64,000 nucleotides of DNA from positions 4,916,001 to 4,980,000 of the forward strand of contig NZ_CP012676.1 of assembly GCF_001294575.1 (NCBI RefSeq), written 5' to 3'. The notes under the pieces are model-generated. The model was not told where the DNA came from. It made no database searches and saw only the letters and a list, made by a program, of their open reading frames with translations. Both the position numbers and the translations under genes were made by a program. Every line of letters starts with the position of its first letter. Within the stretch, counting starts at the first letter, position 1. This DNA comes from Pseudomonas versuta. Lineage in GTDB: Bacteria; Pseudomonadota; Gammaproteobacteria; Pseudomonadales; Pseudomonadaceae. This document shows, piece after piece, positions 17,404-25,053 of this stretch.

Positions 17404-19839
17404 TTACCACTTGTAGTTGACGCTGGCCATGACGTTGCGGCGGTCGCCGTAGTAGCAGTAGAAACCATCGCAGGTCGACAGGTATTGCTTGTCGAAAACG
17501 TTGTTGGCGTTAACCGAAACCGTGGCGCCCTGCAGCGATTTGTTCATTTTGCCCAGGTCGTAATGCACCGCCGCATCGTAGACGGTGTAGGCGTCTGTGT
17601 GACCATAGGAAGCGTCCGGTACATAGGCCATGCTGCCAATCGCGATGTTGTCGGTCTCGCCAATGTAGCGGGCGCCAAAGCCTACGCCGAACCCTTGCAG
17701 CGCACCTTTGTGCCAGGTGTAGTCAGCCCAGATGGAAGCCTGATGTTCGGGGGTCAGTGGCAGTGGACGGTTCTTGTCCAGGGGGTCGGACACCTTGGTC
17801 ATTTTGGTGTTGGCGTAGGTGTAGGCTGCCGTCAGCTTCAGGTTCTCGTTAACGTTGCCCACCGCTTCCAGTTCCAGGCCACGCACGTTGGCTTCGCCCA
17901 GCGGCCGGCTGACGCCCAGCGTATCGCTCAGCACAATGTTCTTGCGGGTCAGGTCATAGACTGCGGCGGTAAACAGCATGTCGCTGCCCGGCGGCTGGTA
18001 CTTGAGGCCCAGCTCGTATTGCTTGCCGGTGCCGGGCTTGAATGATTTGCCGGCAAAACCACCTGGCTCGGCCTGGAACGATTCGGCGTACGAAACATAA
18101 GGCGTGAAGCCGGAATCGAACACATAGCTCAGTGCGGCATTACCGGTGAAGGCGCTGTCGTCACGTGTGTCGCGGGCATTGTTCTCGTTGTAGAACGTAG
18201 TGTCGGTGTGCAACCAGTCCTGACGTCCGCCAAGGGTCAAGCGCCAGTTGTCCAGGGCCATCTGGTCTTGCAGGTAAAGACCGGTGTCGCGGGTCTTCTG
18301 GTTGTAGTCGTTGTAGGTGGCGTATTTGACGTTGCTGAAATCCTGCCCATAGATCGGGTTGATGATGTTGCTGGCCGGAGCGGCGCCGTAATCCCATTTG
18401 TAGTTGGTATTGACGCGCTGATGGTCGAGCCCGATCAGGACGGTGTGCTTGATTGCGCCGGTATCGAAGTCAGCCTGGAAATTGTTGTCCACGGCGAACT
18501 GGCTGATGTCTTCATCGACCACGTTGGCCCCGCGCTGAACGGTGCCATCGTCTGCCACCGAGCCGTAGTAACCGCCTGCAGTGATGCCCTGGAAGGCCAG
18601 ATCGCTCTTGGTGTAGCGCAGGTTTTGACGGAACTGCCAGACATCATTGAGGCGGTGTTCAAAGGCATAGCCGAGTGCGTAGTAGGTCTTGTCGTAGAAC
18701 TCCCACTTGGGATCACCCAGGTTCTCGTGATACTTCACTTTGCCCGCAGGCGTGGACACCTTGGTCCCTTGCAGCGGTAAAAACTGGCTGGTGATCCCGG
18801 TGTCATCCCGGTTGAACTGGCTGAGGAAGGTTAGCTTGGTGTCTTGGTCAATGTTCCAGGTCAGGCTCGGTGCAATGTTGTAGCGCTTGTCTTCGTTGTG
18901 ATCGATGGCGGTGTTGCTGTCACGCACCACGCCGCTGACGCGGTACAGAAAACGGCCTTCATCATCAATCGGGCCGGTGCTGTCGAAGCTGATCTGCTTG
19001 CGCTGGTAGCTGCCGATCTGCATCTGCACTTCGTGGCTGGCGGTATCTTCCGGGCGTCGGCTGACCATGTCGAGCAGACCGCCAGCAGGGGTCTGGCCGT
19101 AGACCGATGACGCCGGGCCGCGGAGCAGGGCCACGCGTTCCAGGTCCCAGGTTTCAAGTTTGGGCATGGCGTAGGTGCCTTTAGGCAACGGCAGGCCATC
19201 GAGGAACTGGGTCGGCTCAAATCCGCGGACCTTCAACCATTCAGCACGGCTGTCACTGCCATAACTGCTGGCCGTTACGCCCGGCATATAACGCACCGCA
19301 TCATCCAGGTTCTGCACCGCCCGGTCCTGCATCTGGTTGCGGGTGGCGACGGAGATCGAGCGCGGGGCTTCGAGCAGGGAGGTGTCGGTTTTGGTGCCGG
19401 CGGCGGTGCGTTGGGCAAGGTAGCCGTCGACCGGCCCCCATGCGCTTTCATAGCTGTCCTGGCCGCTGATGGTGGTGGCTTCAAGCGCCACCACCCCTGC
19501 AGGGATGGCGATCAGGGTGAAGCTGCCGGCGCTTCCCGGCACCAGTTGCAGGCCGCTGTCGCGCAACGCCTCGCGCAATGCCGTGCTGGCCTCGAACGAG
19601 CCTTTGACCGGGGCTGAGGTTTTACCTGCAACCAGAGCCGGGTCGATGGCCAGGGTGATACCCGACTGGCTGGCGATCTGGTTCAGGGTTGCCGCCAACG
19701 GCCCGGCGGGCAGGTTGTAGCTGCGCGCAGTCGAGGCCTGCTCGGCGGCGATCAGCGAGGTGCTGGCCAACGGGGCGCAGAAGGCGATGGCTACGGCTAA
19801 CAGGCTGGGGCGCAAAAAGGTGTCGAGGGAGCGGGACAT
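17404..19839 (-). CDS. TonB-dependent siderophore receptor with STN signalling domain (FoxA/FiuA type)
   Basis: An 811-residue outer-membrane transducer. A signal peptide comes first (about residues 1-32), then an N-terminal STN domain (SYNLPAGPLAATLNQIASQSGITLAIDPALV) that contacts the anti-sigma factor in the periplasm. The plug domain contains LDDAVRYMPGVTASSYG and LLRGPASSVYGQTPAGGLLDMVSRRP. The beta-barrel ends in VNYKW, with the expected terminal aromatic residue. A CDGFYCYYGDRR stretch near the C-terminus is common in ferrichrome/ferrioxamine-type receptors. Gene order (sigma, FecR-like, receptor, PepSY) matches foxI-foxR-foxA-foxB better than fiu or fpv loci. The actual siderophore cannot be read from sequence alone. 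Confidence 0.88.
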   Translation of the reverse strand: MSRSLDTFLRPSLLAVAIAFCAPLASTSLIAAEQASTARSYNLPAGPLAATLNQIASQSGITLAIDPALVAGKTSAPVKGSFEASTALREALRDSGLQLVPGSAGSFTLIAIPAGVVALEATTISGQDSYESAWGPVDGYLAQRTAAGTKTDTSLLEAPRSISVATRNQMQDRAVQNLDDAVRYMPGVTASSYGSDSRAEWLKVRGFEPTQFLDGLPLPKGTYAMPKLETWDLERVALLRGPASSVYGQTPAGGLLDMVSRRPEDTASHEVQMQIGSYQRKQISFDSTGPIDDEGRFLYRVSGVVRDSNTAIDHNEDKRYNIAPSLTWNIDQDTKLTFLSQFNRDDTGITSQFLPLQGTKVSTPAGKVKYHENLGDPKWEFYDKTYYALGYAFEHRLNDVWQFRQNLRYTKSDLAFQGITAGGYYGSVADDGTVQRGANVVDEDISQFAVDNNFQADFDTGAIKHTVLIGLDHQRVNTNYKWDYGAAPASNIINPIYGQDFSNVKYATYNDYNQKTRDTGLYLQDQMALDNWRLTLGGRQDWLHTDTTFYNENNARDTRDDSAFTGNAALSYVFDSGFTPYVSYAESFQAEPGGFAGKSFKPGTGKQYELGLKYQPPGSDMLFTAAVYDLTRKNIVLSDTLGVSRPLGEANVRGLELEAVGNVNENLKLTAAYTYANTKMTKVSDPLDKNRPLPLTPEHQASIWADYTWHKGALQGFGVGFGARYIGETDNIAIGSMAYVPDASYGHTDAYTVYDAAVHYDLGKMNKSLQGATVSVNANNVFDKQYLSTCDGFYCYYGDRRNVMASVNYKW

Positions 19840-19929
19840 TCGGCGGGTTCCTGAATGGAAATGTTTCTCAATGACTATCTGCCGAACGAGATCAGAAAAG
19901 TGATAGGGCTGATTGAAAATAATTTAGAT

Positions 19930-20904
19930 TTAGTTTTTGCCGGGCCTGGCGCTGACGGTGACCCACCACGGGGTGTGCTGTTCAATCTGCACCGGTAAAG
20001 CGGGCAGCAGGGAATTGAGCGCCAGTTTGACGTTGTTCAGGGCGAAGCTGCCGCTGATGCGCAGGTCGGCCACGTCAGGGTCGACGCCCAGATGGCCGCG
20101 GTGATAGCGATTGAGTTCGCGCACCATGTCGCCCAGACGGACGTTGTCGAGGACCAGCATGCCGCGGGTCCAGGCGTCTGCTCCGGCGTTGACGGCGAGC
20201 ATCTGGCCGAGGTGGTCGCGGTGCATCAGTACTTGCTGACCCTCGTTGTAGATGATTTCGTCGACGCTGTTTTCGGGATGAGCCGCGACCCGCGACTGCA
20301 ATACGCTGAGGCGGGTGCCGTCGTCCTCGCGCCTCACCAGAAACCGCGTGCCCAGTGCGCGCAGGCTGCCATCGCGGGTTTGCACGATAAACGGCCGTGG
20401 GTCGCCATGGCCGGTCTGAACCATGATTTCGCCTTCTTGCAGGATGATTCGCCGCGTCGTCTGATCAAACCGCACATCGACTGCGCTGTGGGTGTTGAGG
20501 TTCAGCAGCGTGCCATCGGCCAGGTGTAACTGGCGCTGCTCGCCTGTGGCGGTGCGGTGATCGGCCATCCAGTAATCAACCGGCAGAAAGTCTTTGCCGA
20601 CGAACAATGTCAGCCCGAACACCAGCGCGATGCTGGCCAGCCCGCCGCCGATTTTGCGCACCTGCTGCACGCCGTTGCGGGCCTTGAGCAAAGCGTTGCG
20701 TGCCGGGGCAGTGGCGCTGCTGAAGCGGTGGTCGAGCATGCCCAGTTGCAACCAGGCCCGCGCATGCTCTTCGCTGGCGCCGTACCACTTGCTGAATTCG
20801 GCTTGCTCTATCTCGCTGCCATTGCCGCAGTCCAGACACAGTTGCCAGGCAATGGCAGCATCCAGCACGGCTGCCGATACCGGTCTGGAACTGACCGGGC
20901 TCAT
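19930..20904 (-). CDS. FecR-like anti-sigma regulator (FoxR-like)
   Basis: A 324-residue transmembrane sigma regulator. The N-terminal DUF4880-type domain (AAIAWQLCLDCGNGSEIEQAEFSKWYGASEEHARAWLQL) binds the ECF sigma factor. A transmembrane helix (ASIALVFGLTLFVGKDFL) lies near residue 95. The FecR domain is recognisable from QRQLHLADGTLLNLNTHSAVDV and GSLRALGTRFLV, and the C-terminal part contacts the receptor's STN domain. The start at 20904 was chosen for the ATGA overlap with the sigma gene. It relays receptor occupancy to the sigma factor. Confidence 0.9.
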   Translation of the reverse strand: MSPVSSRPVSAAVLDAAIAWQLCLDCGNGSEIEQAEFSKWYGASEEHARAWLQLGMLDHRFSSATAPARNALLKARNGVQQVRKIGGGLASIALVFGLTLFVGKDFLPVDYWMADHRTATGEQRQLHLADGTLLNLNTHSAVDVRFDQTTRRIILQEGEIMVQTGHGDPRPFIVQTRDGSLRALGTRFLVRREDDGTRLSVLQSRVAAHPENSVDEIIYNEGQQVLMHRDHLGQMLAVNAGADAWTRGMLVLDNVRLGDMVRELNRYHRGHLGVDPDVADLRISGSFALNNVKLALNSLLPALPVQIEQHTPWWVTVSARPGKN

Positions 20905-21428
20905 GCCGGTTCGCCATACAGGGCGATGTAGCACTGGCGGATACCCTGGGCCAGGTACTGGCGCACGCGGGGCACCGACACGCCGAGGCGTTCAGCGATT
21001 TCAGCGTGGGTCAGGCCGTCGATGCGGCTATGCAGGAAGGCTGCGCGGGACTTGCTCGACAGTTTGCCGAGCAGGCGGTCGATGGCCTTGAGGTCTTCGA
21101 GGATCAGTTGCTGTTCTTCAGGCGAGGGTAGCTCGGCCTCGGGGATCAGCATCAGCTCGTTGAGGTAGGCCTGCTCCAGGGCGGCGCGGCGGAAGTAATC
21201 AAACAGCAGGCCTTTGGCAATGGCAGCCAGGAACGCCCGGGGTTCGCGGGGGGCCTTGAGGTCTGCGCGGCCGAGCAGGCGCACAAAGGTGTCCTGGCTC
21301 AAGTCTTCCGCCCGTTGCGGGCAGGCCACATTGCGTCGCAACCACGCCAGCAGCCAACCGCGATGGTCGCGGTAAAGCGCTCCAACCAGTTCACTGTGGG
21401 GGGTTTGGACTGACGACAAGGACATCAC
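20901..21428 (-). CDS. Iron-responsive ECF sigma factor (FecI/FoxI-like)
   Basis: A 175-residue ECF sigma factor with region 2 (VGALYRDHRGWLLAWLRRNVACPQRAEDLSQDTFVRLLGR) and region 4 (RIDGLTHAEIAERLGVSVPRVRQYLAQGIRQC), typical of FecI-type factors for siderophore receptors. The start is 21428, or one codon later. It is coupled to the FecR-like gene and is expected to transcribe the adjacent receptor gene when the siderophore binds. A Fur-box-like sequence lies 16-34 bases upstream, consistent with repression under iron sufficiency. Confidence 0.9.
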   Translation of the reverse strand: MMSLSSVQTPHSELVGALYRDHRGWLLAWLRRNVACPQRAEDLSQDTFVRLLGRADLKAPREPRAFLAAIAKGLLFDYFRRAALEQAYLNELMLIPEAELPSPEEQQLILEDLKAIDRLLGKLSSKSRAAFLHSRIDGLTHAEIAERLGVSVPRVRQYLAQGIRQCYIALYGEPA

Positions 21429-21443
21429 CGAAGATGAGTTTTA

Positions 21444-21462
21444 ACTAACGATAACTATTCGC
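21444..21462. promoter_or_regulatory. Candidate Fur box upstream of the FoxI-like sigma gene
   Basis: ACTAACGATAACTATTCGC matches the 19-base Fur consensus GATAATGATAATCATTATC at 12 positions, including the central GATAA and ATT. The position, 16-34 bases before the sigma factor start, is where a Fur site is expected. This is an eye match, not a scored one. Confidence 0.6.
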
Positions 21463-21518
21463 GATTGTGTCAGAGGCTATGGGCATGCGCAATTGACACT
21501 CATCGGAAGGTAAACAGC

Positions 21519-21592
21519 CTGTAGGAGCGAGTTTGCTCGCGAGCTCTTTGGCGCAGCCATGTAAGACTCGCGAGCAAGCTCGCTGCTACAGG
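21519..21592. repeat. REP pair (GTAGGAGCGAG type), inverted
   Basis: Two good inverted copies (TGTAGGAGCGAGTTTGCTCG and CGAGCAAGCTCGCTGCTACA) about 30 bases apart. They lie between the exonuclease stop and the sigma factor upstream region. Confidence 0.9.
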
Positions 21593-21628
21593 TGTGAAGT
21601 CGTGCCGGTTGAGGAGTCGAGTTCGGTG

Positions 21629-22339
21629 TCAGAAGCTATGGGCTTGCTTGCGCCGCAGCCATTGGTTTAGCCGCTGCTGCAGGGCCAGCGGGCTGTCGAT
21701 CTGTTGCGCGCGGGCGCGGCTGAACAGGATCAGCGCCAGTTCGGCTGTGGCCAGGGCGTCGGCACTGGCGTTGTGGCGGTCTTCGACTTGCAGGTTGAAG
21801 TGTCTGATCCAGTGATCAAGCCCGGCTTCACGCAGATTGACCTGCGGGCACAGCATCGGCGCCAGGGCCGCCACGTCCATGAACGGGTGCTGCAAGCGGT
21901 AGCCCAGGCTTTCTTTAAGGGCACGGCCGAGCATGTGCTGGTCAAAGGGCGCGTGGAATGCAAGCAGCGGGCTGTCGCCGACGAAGGCCATGAAGTCGAG
22001 CAAGGCATCGGCCGGATCACTGCCCGCCGCAATCGCTTCGGGGCCCAGGCCATGCAGCAACACGCTGGGAGTGAGGGGGGTGTCGGTGCGCAGCAGGGTA
22101 CGTTCAAACGCCTGGCCCAGGTCTATCGCCCCATCTTCGATGACCATTGCGCCTATCGACAGCACTTGATCGCGATTGAGGTTCAGGCCACTGGTTTCCA
22201 GATCGACCACCACCCAGCGTTGTTTGCGCAGGGAGGTCTCGCTCAGCCCGGGTGTCGGCGGCAGTTGCTGAACGCGTTGCTGCTGCTCAAGGCTCAAGAC
22301 CGGCTTTTTGCGTGGCAGTAACCAGGACAGCAGGCTCAT
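21629..22339 (-). CDS. DEDDh 3'-5' exonuclease (DnaQ/PolIII epsilon-like)
   Basis: A 236-residue protein with the three exonuclease motifs: VVVDLETSGLN (Exo I, D and E), LLAFHAPFDQHML (Exo II) and DRHNASADALATAEL (Exo III, H and D). It belongs to the stand-alone DnaQ-like group and has an unusual basic N-terminus (LLSWLLPRKKPV). Its start overlaps the stop of the DUF294 gene (ATGA), a pairing that recurs in Pseudomonas. The substrate is unknown; nucleic acid or nucleotide processing connected with the signalling protein upstream is possible. Confidence 0.88.
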   Translation of the reverse strand: MSLLSWLLPRKKPVLSLEQQQRVQQLPPTPGLSETSLRKQRWVVVDLETSGLNLNRDQVLSIGAMVIEDGAIDLGQAFERTLLRTDTPLTPSVLLHGLGPEAIAAGSDPADALLDFMAFVGDSPLLAFHAPFDQHMLGRALKESLGYRLQHPFMDVAALAPMLCPQVNLREAGLDHWIRHFNLQVEDRHNASADALATAELALILFSRARAQQIDSPLALQQRLNQWLRRKQAHSF

Positions 22340-24270
22340 AACTGATACCGCAGGGCCAGGCTGCTCTGCAGGCGCTGGGCCTGGCGCAGGGCTTCACGCA
22401 GGATGCGTCGATCCAGCTGGTTCAGGCTGTCTGGGTCGACACGGTTGGACCAGGGGCGGTTTTCCCGGCTTTGCAACTGGTGCTGTTGCATGCGGGTTTG
22501 CTGGATGAATTGGTAGGCCTCTTCATACGCCGCTCCGTCCAGCGGTTCGATCACTTCAAGGTGCACCAGCCGGCGCAGGCGTTCGAGGGTGTTGTTGGCT
22601 TCCACGCCGTGGGCCAACGCCAGTAGCCGGGCACCGTCGACAAACGGCGTGAGGCCTTGCACCTTGAGGTCCAGGGTGGCTTTGTCGCTGCCTTTGCGCT
22701 CCAGCACAAACTCGCGAAAACGCCCCACGGGCGGGCGATGGCGAAGGGCGTTGTCGGCCATCATGCGCTGGAACAAGCGATTGTCAGCCACTTGCTCAAG
22801 GATCCCGCGGCGCAGTTGCTGGCAGCCCTGTTCGTCACCCCAGACCACTCGCAGATCGAAATAAATGTTCGATGCCAGCAGGTTCTCGGGGGTTGCCTCG
22901 CGAATGAAAGCGGCGAAACGGCGGGCCCATTCGGCGCGTGCCAAGCACAGGTCCGGATTGCCGGCCATGATATTGCCCTTGCACAGGGTAAAGCCGCAGG
23001 CCGCAAGATGATGGTTGATTTGCTGCGCAACGGGCAGCAGGCGCTGGCGAATTTCGGCGGCGTGGCTAGCGTCCCTGGCCTCGAACAGAATGCCGTTGTC
23101 CTGGTCGGTGTGCAGGGTTTGTTCGCGTCGCCCTTCGCTGCCAAAACATAGCCAGCTGAACGGCACGCCGGGGTCGCCGCGGTCGGCCAGTACCAGCTCG
23201 ATCACCCGGCATACGGTGTGGTCGTTGAGCTGGGTGATGATGTGGGTGATCTGGGTGGATGACGCACCATGGGCCAGCATGCGCTCTACCAACTGGCCTA
23301 TCTCGCCGCGCAGGCTGATCAGGTTTTCCAGGCGGGGCGCATGACGGATGGTGCGTGCCAGATGGACCAGATCTACCCGTTGCAGCGAGAACAGGTCACG
23401 TTCGGAAACCACGCCGCACAGGCGTTGATCCTTGACCAGGCATACGTGGGCAATATGGCGCTCGGTCATGGCGATGGCCGCGTCAAAGGCGCTGTGGTCG
23501 GGGGTCAGGTAAAACGGCGCCGGGGTCATGTACAGGTCGATTGCCTGGGCGAAGTCCTGGACCCCGCTGGCCACCACCTGGCGCAGATCGCGCAGGGTGA
23601 AAATCCCCAACGGCGCTTTGCGCTCGTCGACCACCACAATGCTGCCGACTTGCTGTTCATGCATCAGGCGCACGGCTTCGCGCAGTGCGGTGTCCGGCAG
23701 GCAGGTCACCGGATGGCGCATGGCCAGTTCGCCGAGCCGGGTGTTGAGCGAATATTGAGTGCCCAGGGTCTCTGCGGCTTTTTGCTGAACCTGTTGGTTG
23801 ACCTTGTCGAGCAGGCTGCTGACGCCACGCAAAGCGAAGTCGCGGAACTCGTCGGACAGGGCAAACAATTTGATAAAAGCGGGCTTGTTCAGTTGCAGGC
23901 AAAAAGTGTCTTCGGCGGCCCGGTGTTCGGTGCGGGTGGCGCGCTCGCCCAGTAGCGCGGCTAGCGGGAAGCATTCGCCGGCGGTAATTTCAAAGGTGGT
24001 TTCGGCGCCTTCACGGCCCACATGGGTCCGTTCACCCACCACCCGGCCTTGCTTGACGATGTAAAAATGATCTACCGGCCCGTCAGTCGGTCGGATGATG
24101 CTCTCGCCGGGGCCATAGAAGCGCAGTTGGCACTGCTCTACCAGGAACGCCAGGTGAGTGTTTTCCATTTGGTTAAAGGGCGGGAATCGCTGCAAAAATT
24201 GCATGGTGCCGTGAATGTTCTGCAGCACCGCAGTTTTCCCTGCCTGGAGAAACGCATCCGATTTACTCAT
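22336..24270 (-). CDS. cNMP-binding/CBS/DUF294 nucleotidyltransferase-like signalling protein
   Basis: A 644-residue cytoplasmic protein. A cyclic-nucleotide-binding-like domain comes first (FPPFNQMENTHLAFLVEQCQLRFYGPGESIIRPTD, about residues 25-150). Two CBS domains follow (LAMRHPVTCLPDTALREAVRLMHEQQVGSIVVVDE and its partner, about 175-300). A DUF294 nucleotidyltransferase-like domain carries SEGRREQTLHTDQDNG, and a C-terminal helical substrate-binding region ends the protein. The layout resembles GlnD-type uridylyltransferases, but no substrate is known. The start MSKSDAFLQ (24270) fits relatives; two codons earlier is possible. It is coupled to the downstream exonuclease. Confidence 0.88.
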   Translation of the reverse strand: MSKSDAFLQAGKTAVLQNIHGTMQFLQRFPPFNQMENTHLAFLVEQCQLRFYGPGESIIRPTDGPVDHFYIVKQGRVVGERTHVGREGAETTFEITAGECFPLAALLGERATRTEHRAAEDTFCLQLNKPAFIKLFALSDEFRDFALRGVSSLLDKVNQQVQQKAAETLGTQYSLNTRLGELAMRHPVTCLPDTALREAVRLMHEQQVGSIVVVDERKAPLGIFTLRDLRQVVASGVQDFAQAIDLYMTPAPFYLTPDHSAFDAAIAMTERHIAHVCLVKDQRLCGVVSERDLFSLQRVDLVHLARTIRHAPRLENLISLRGEIGQLVERMLAHGASSTQITHIITQLNDHTVCRVIELVLADRGDPGVPFSWLCFGSEGRREQTLHTDQDNGILFEARDASHAAEIRQRLLPVAQQINHHLAACGFTLCKGNIMAGNPDLCLARAEWARRFAAFIREATPENLLASNIYFDLRVVWGDEQGCQQLRRGILEQVADNRLFQRMMADNALRHRPPVGRFREFVLERKGSDKATLDLKVQGLTPFVDGARLLALAHGVEANNTLERLRRLVHLEVIEPLDGAAYEEAYQFIQQTRMQQHQLQSRENRPWSNRVDPDSLNQLDRRILREALRQAQRLQSSLALRYQL

Positions 24271-24543
24271 TACCATTACCGCGTTGTTGTTATGACGGGA
24301 CGGGGCGGGCCCATGGCGTGTTCTGACCCTCATGCTCGGTTGTCTGCGCGCGGGTGCCCATTGGACGTAAGTCTATGGGCACCGGTCGGGTCGAAGTTTT
24401 TGCGGGCTCGTGCGGACTTTTTCCTTGTATAACCAGATCTCAGGCTTGGCATTAATGTGATCTGAGTGCACATTGAACCGACCAAGGGATAGCCGACTTT
24501 AGCGCTGGGGTATTTGACCGGCATGACAGCTTACGAGAGCCGT
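24271..24543. other. Divergent region with a strong stem-loop (24353-24383)
   Basis: A 273-base gap between the DUF294 gene and the response regulator. It contains a hairpin with arms GGTGCCCAT and ATGGGCACC (24353-24361 and 24375-24383); the loop itself pairs further (GGAC/GTCT around GTAA). There is no U-run after it. It could be an operator, a leader structure or part of a small RNA. Confidence 0.55.
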
Positions 24544-24984
24544 ATGACTGAACACGACATATTGACCGACGCCGAGCGCGAGGCCTTGAACGAGGTGATG
24601 CGAACACCCGTTCCGGAGCAGCATGTGGTGTTGATTGTTGACGATGATGAGCTGGCTTGTGAGCTGTTGGCGGAGTTTTTGACGTTGCACGGCATTGAGT
24701 GTGTAACGGCAAGCAATGAAGGTCAGGCGCTGGCGTTATTGAAGTCTGAAAAATCCATTGGGCTGATCATTACTGACTTGCGCATGGTGCCCCACGACGG
24801 CTTGCACCTGATCCGCAAAGTGCGCGCATCAGATCGGGCAAGTTTGCCGGTCATCATCATGTCGGGCGACGCCGGGGTGCGTGATGCCATCGAGGCGATG
24901 CATCTGGATGTGGTGGATTTCCTGCTCAAGCCGATTGATACCGCCAGGTTGCTCAAGCTGGTAAAGCAGGAACTGGTGTTGTAG
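24544..24984 (+). CDS. Single-domain response regulator
   Basis: About 146 residues made of one receiver domain. The acidic pocket lies in VVLIVDDDELACELL, the phospho-acceptor aspartate in LIITDLRM, the switch threonine/serine in VIIMSGDAG and the lysine in FLLKPID. There is no output domain, so it would act by protein contact or phosphotransfer, like CheY. The start is ambiguous: ATG at 24523 or 24544 (MTEHDILTD), with a GAGAG site before the latter. No histidine kinase lies nearby. A bidirectional terminator follows. Confidence 0.85.
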   Translation: MTEHDILTDAEREALNEVMRTPVPEQHVVLIVDDDELACELLAEFLTLHGIECVTASNEGQALALLKSEKSIGLIITDLRMVPHDGLHLIRKVRASDRASLPVIIMSGDAGVRDAIEAMHLDVVDFLLKPIDTARLLKLVKQELVL

Positions 24985-25007
24985 CCCCGCACAGATTCAT
25001 GCCCGAA

Positions 25008-25038
25008 AAAAAGCCCCGGCACATGGCCGGGGCTTTTT
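25008..25038. terminator. Bidirectional terminator between the response regulator and glcB
   Basis: Arms AAAAAGCCCCGGC and GCCGGGGCTTTTT around a 5-base loop, flanked by A-run and T-run. It can end both converging transcripts. Confidence 0.92.
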
Positions 25039-25053
25039 GTTTTGTGGCGGTTG

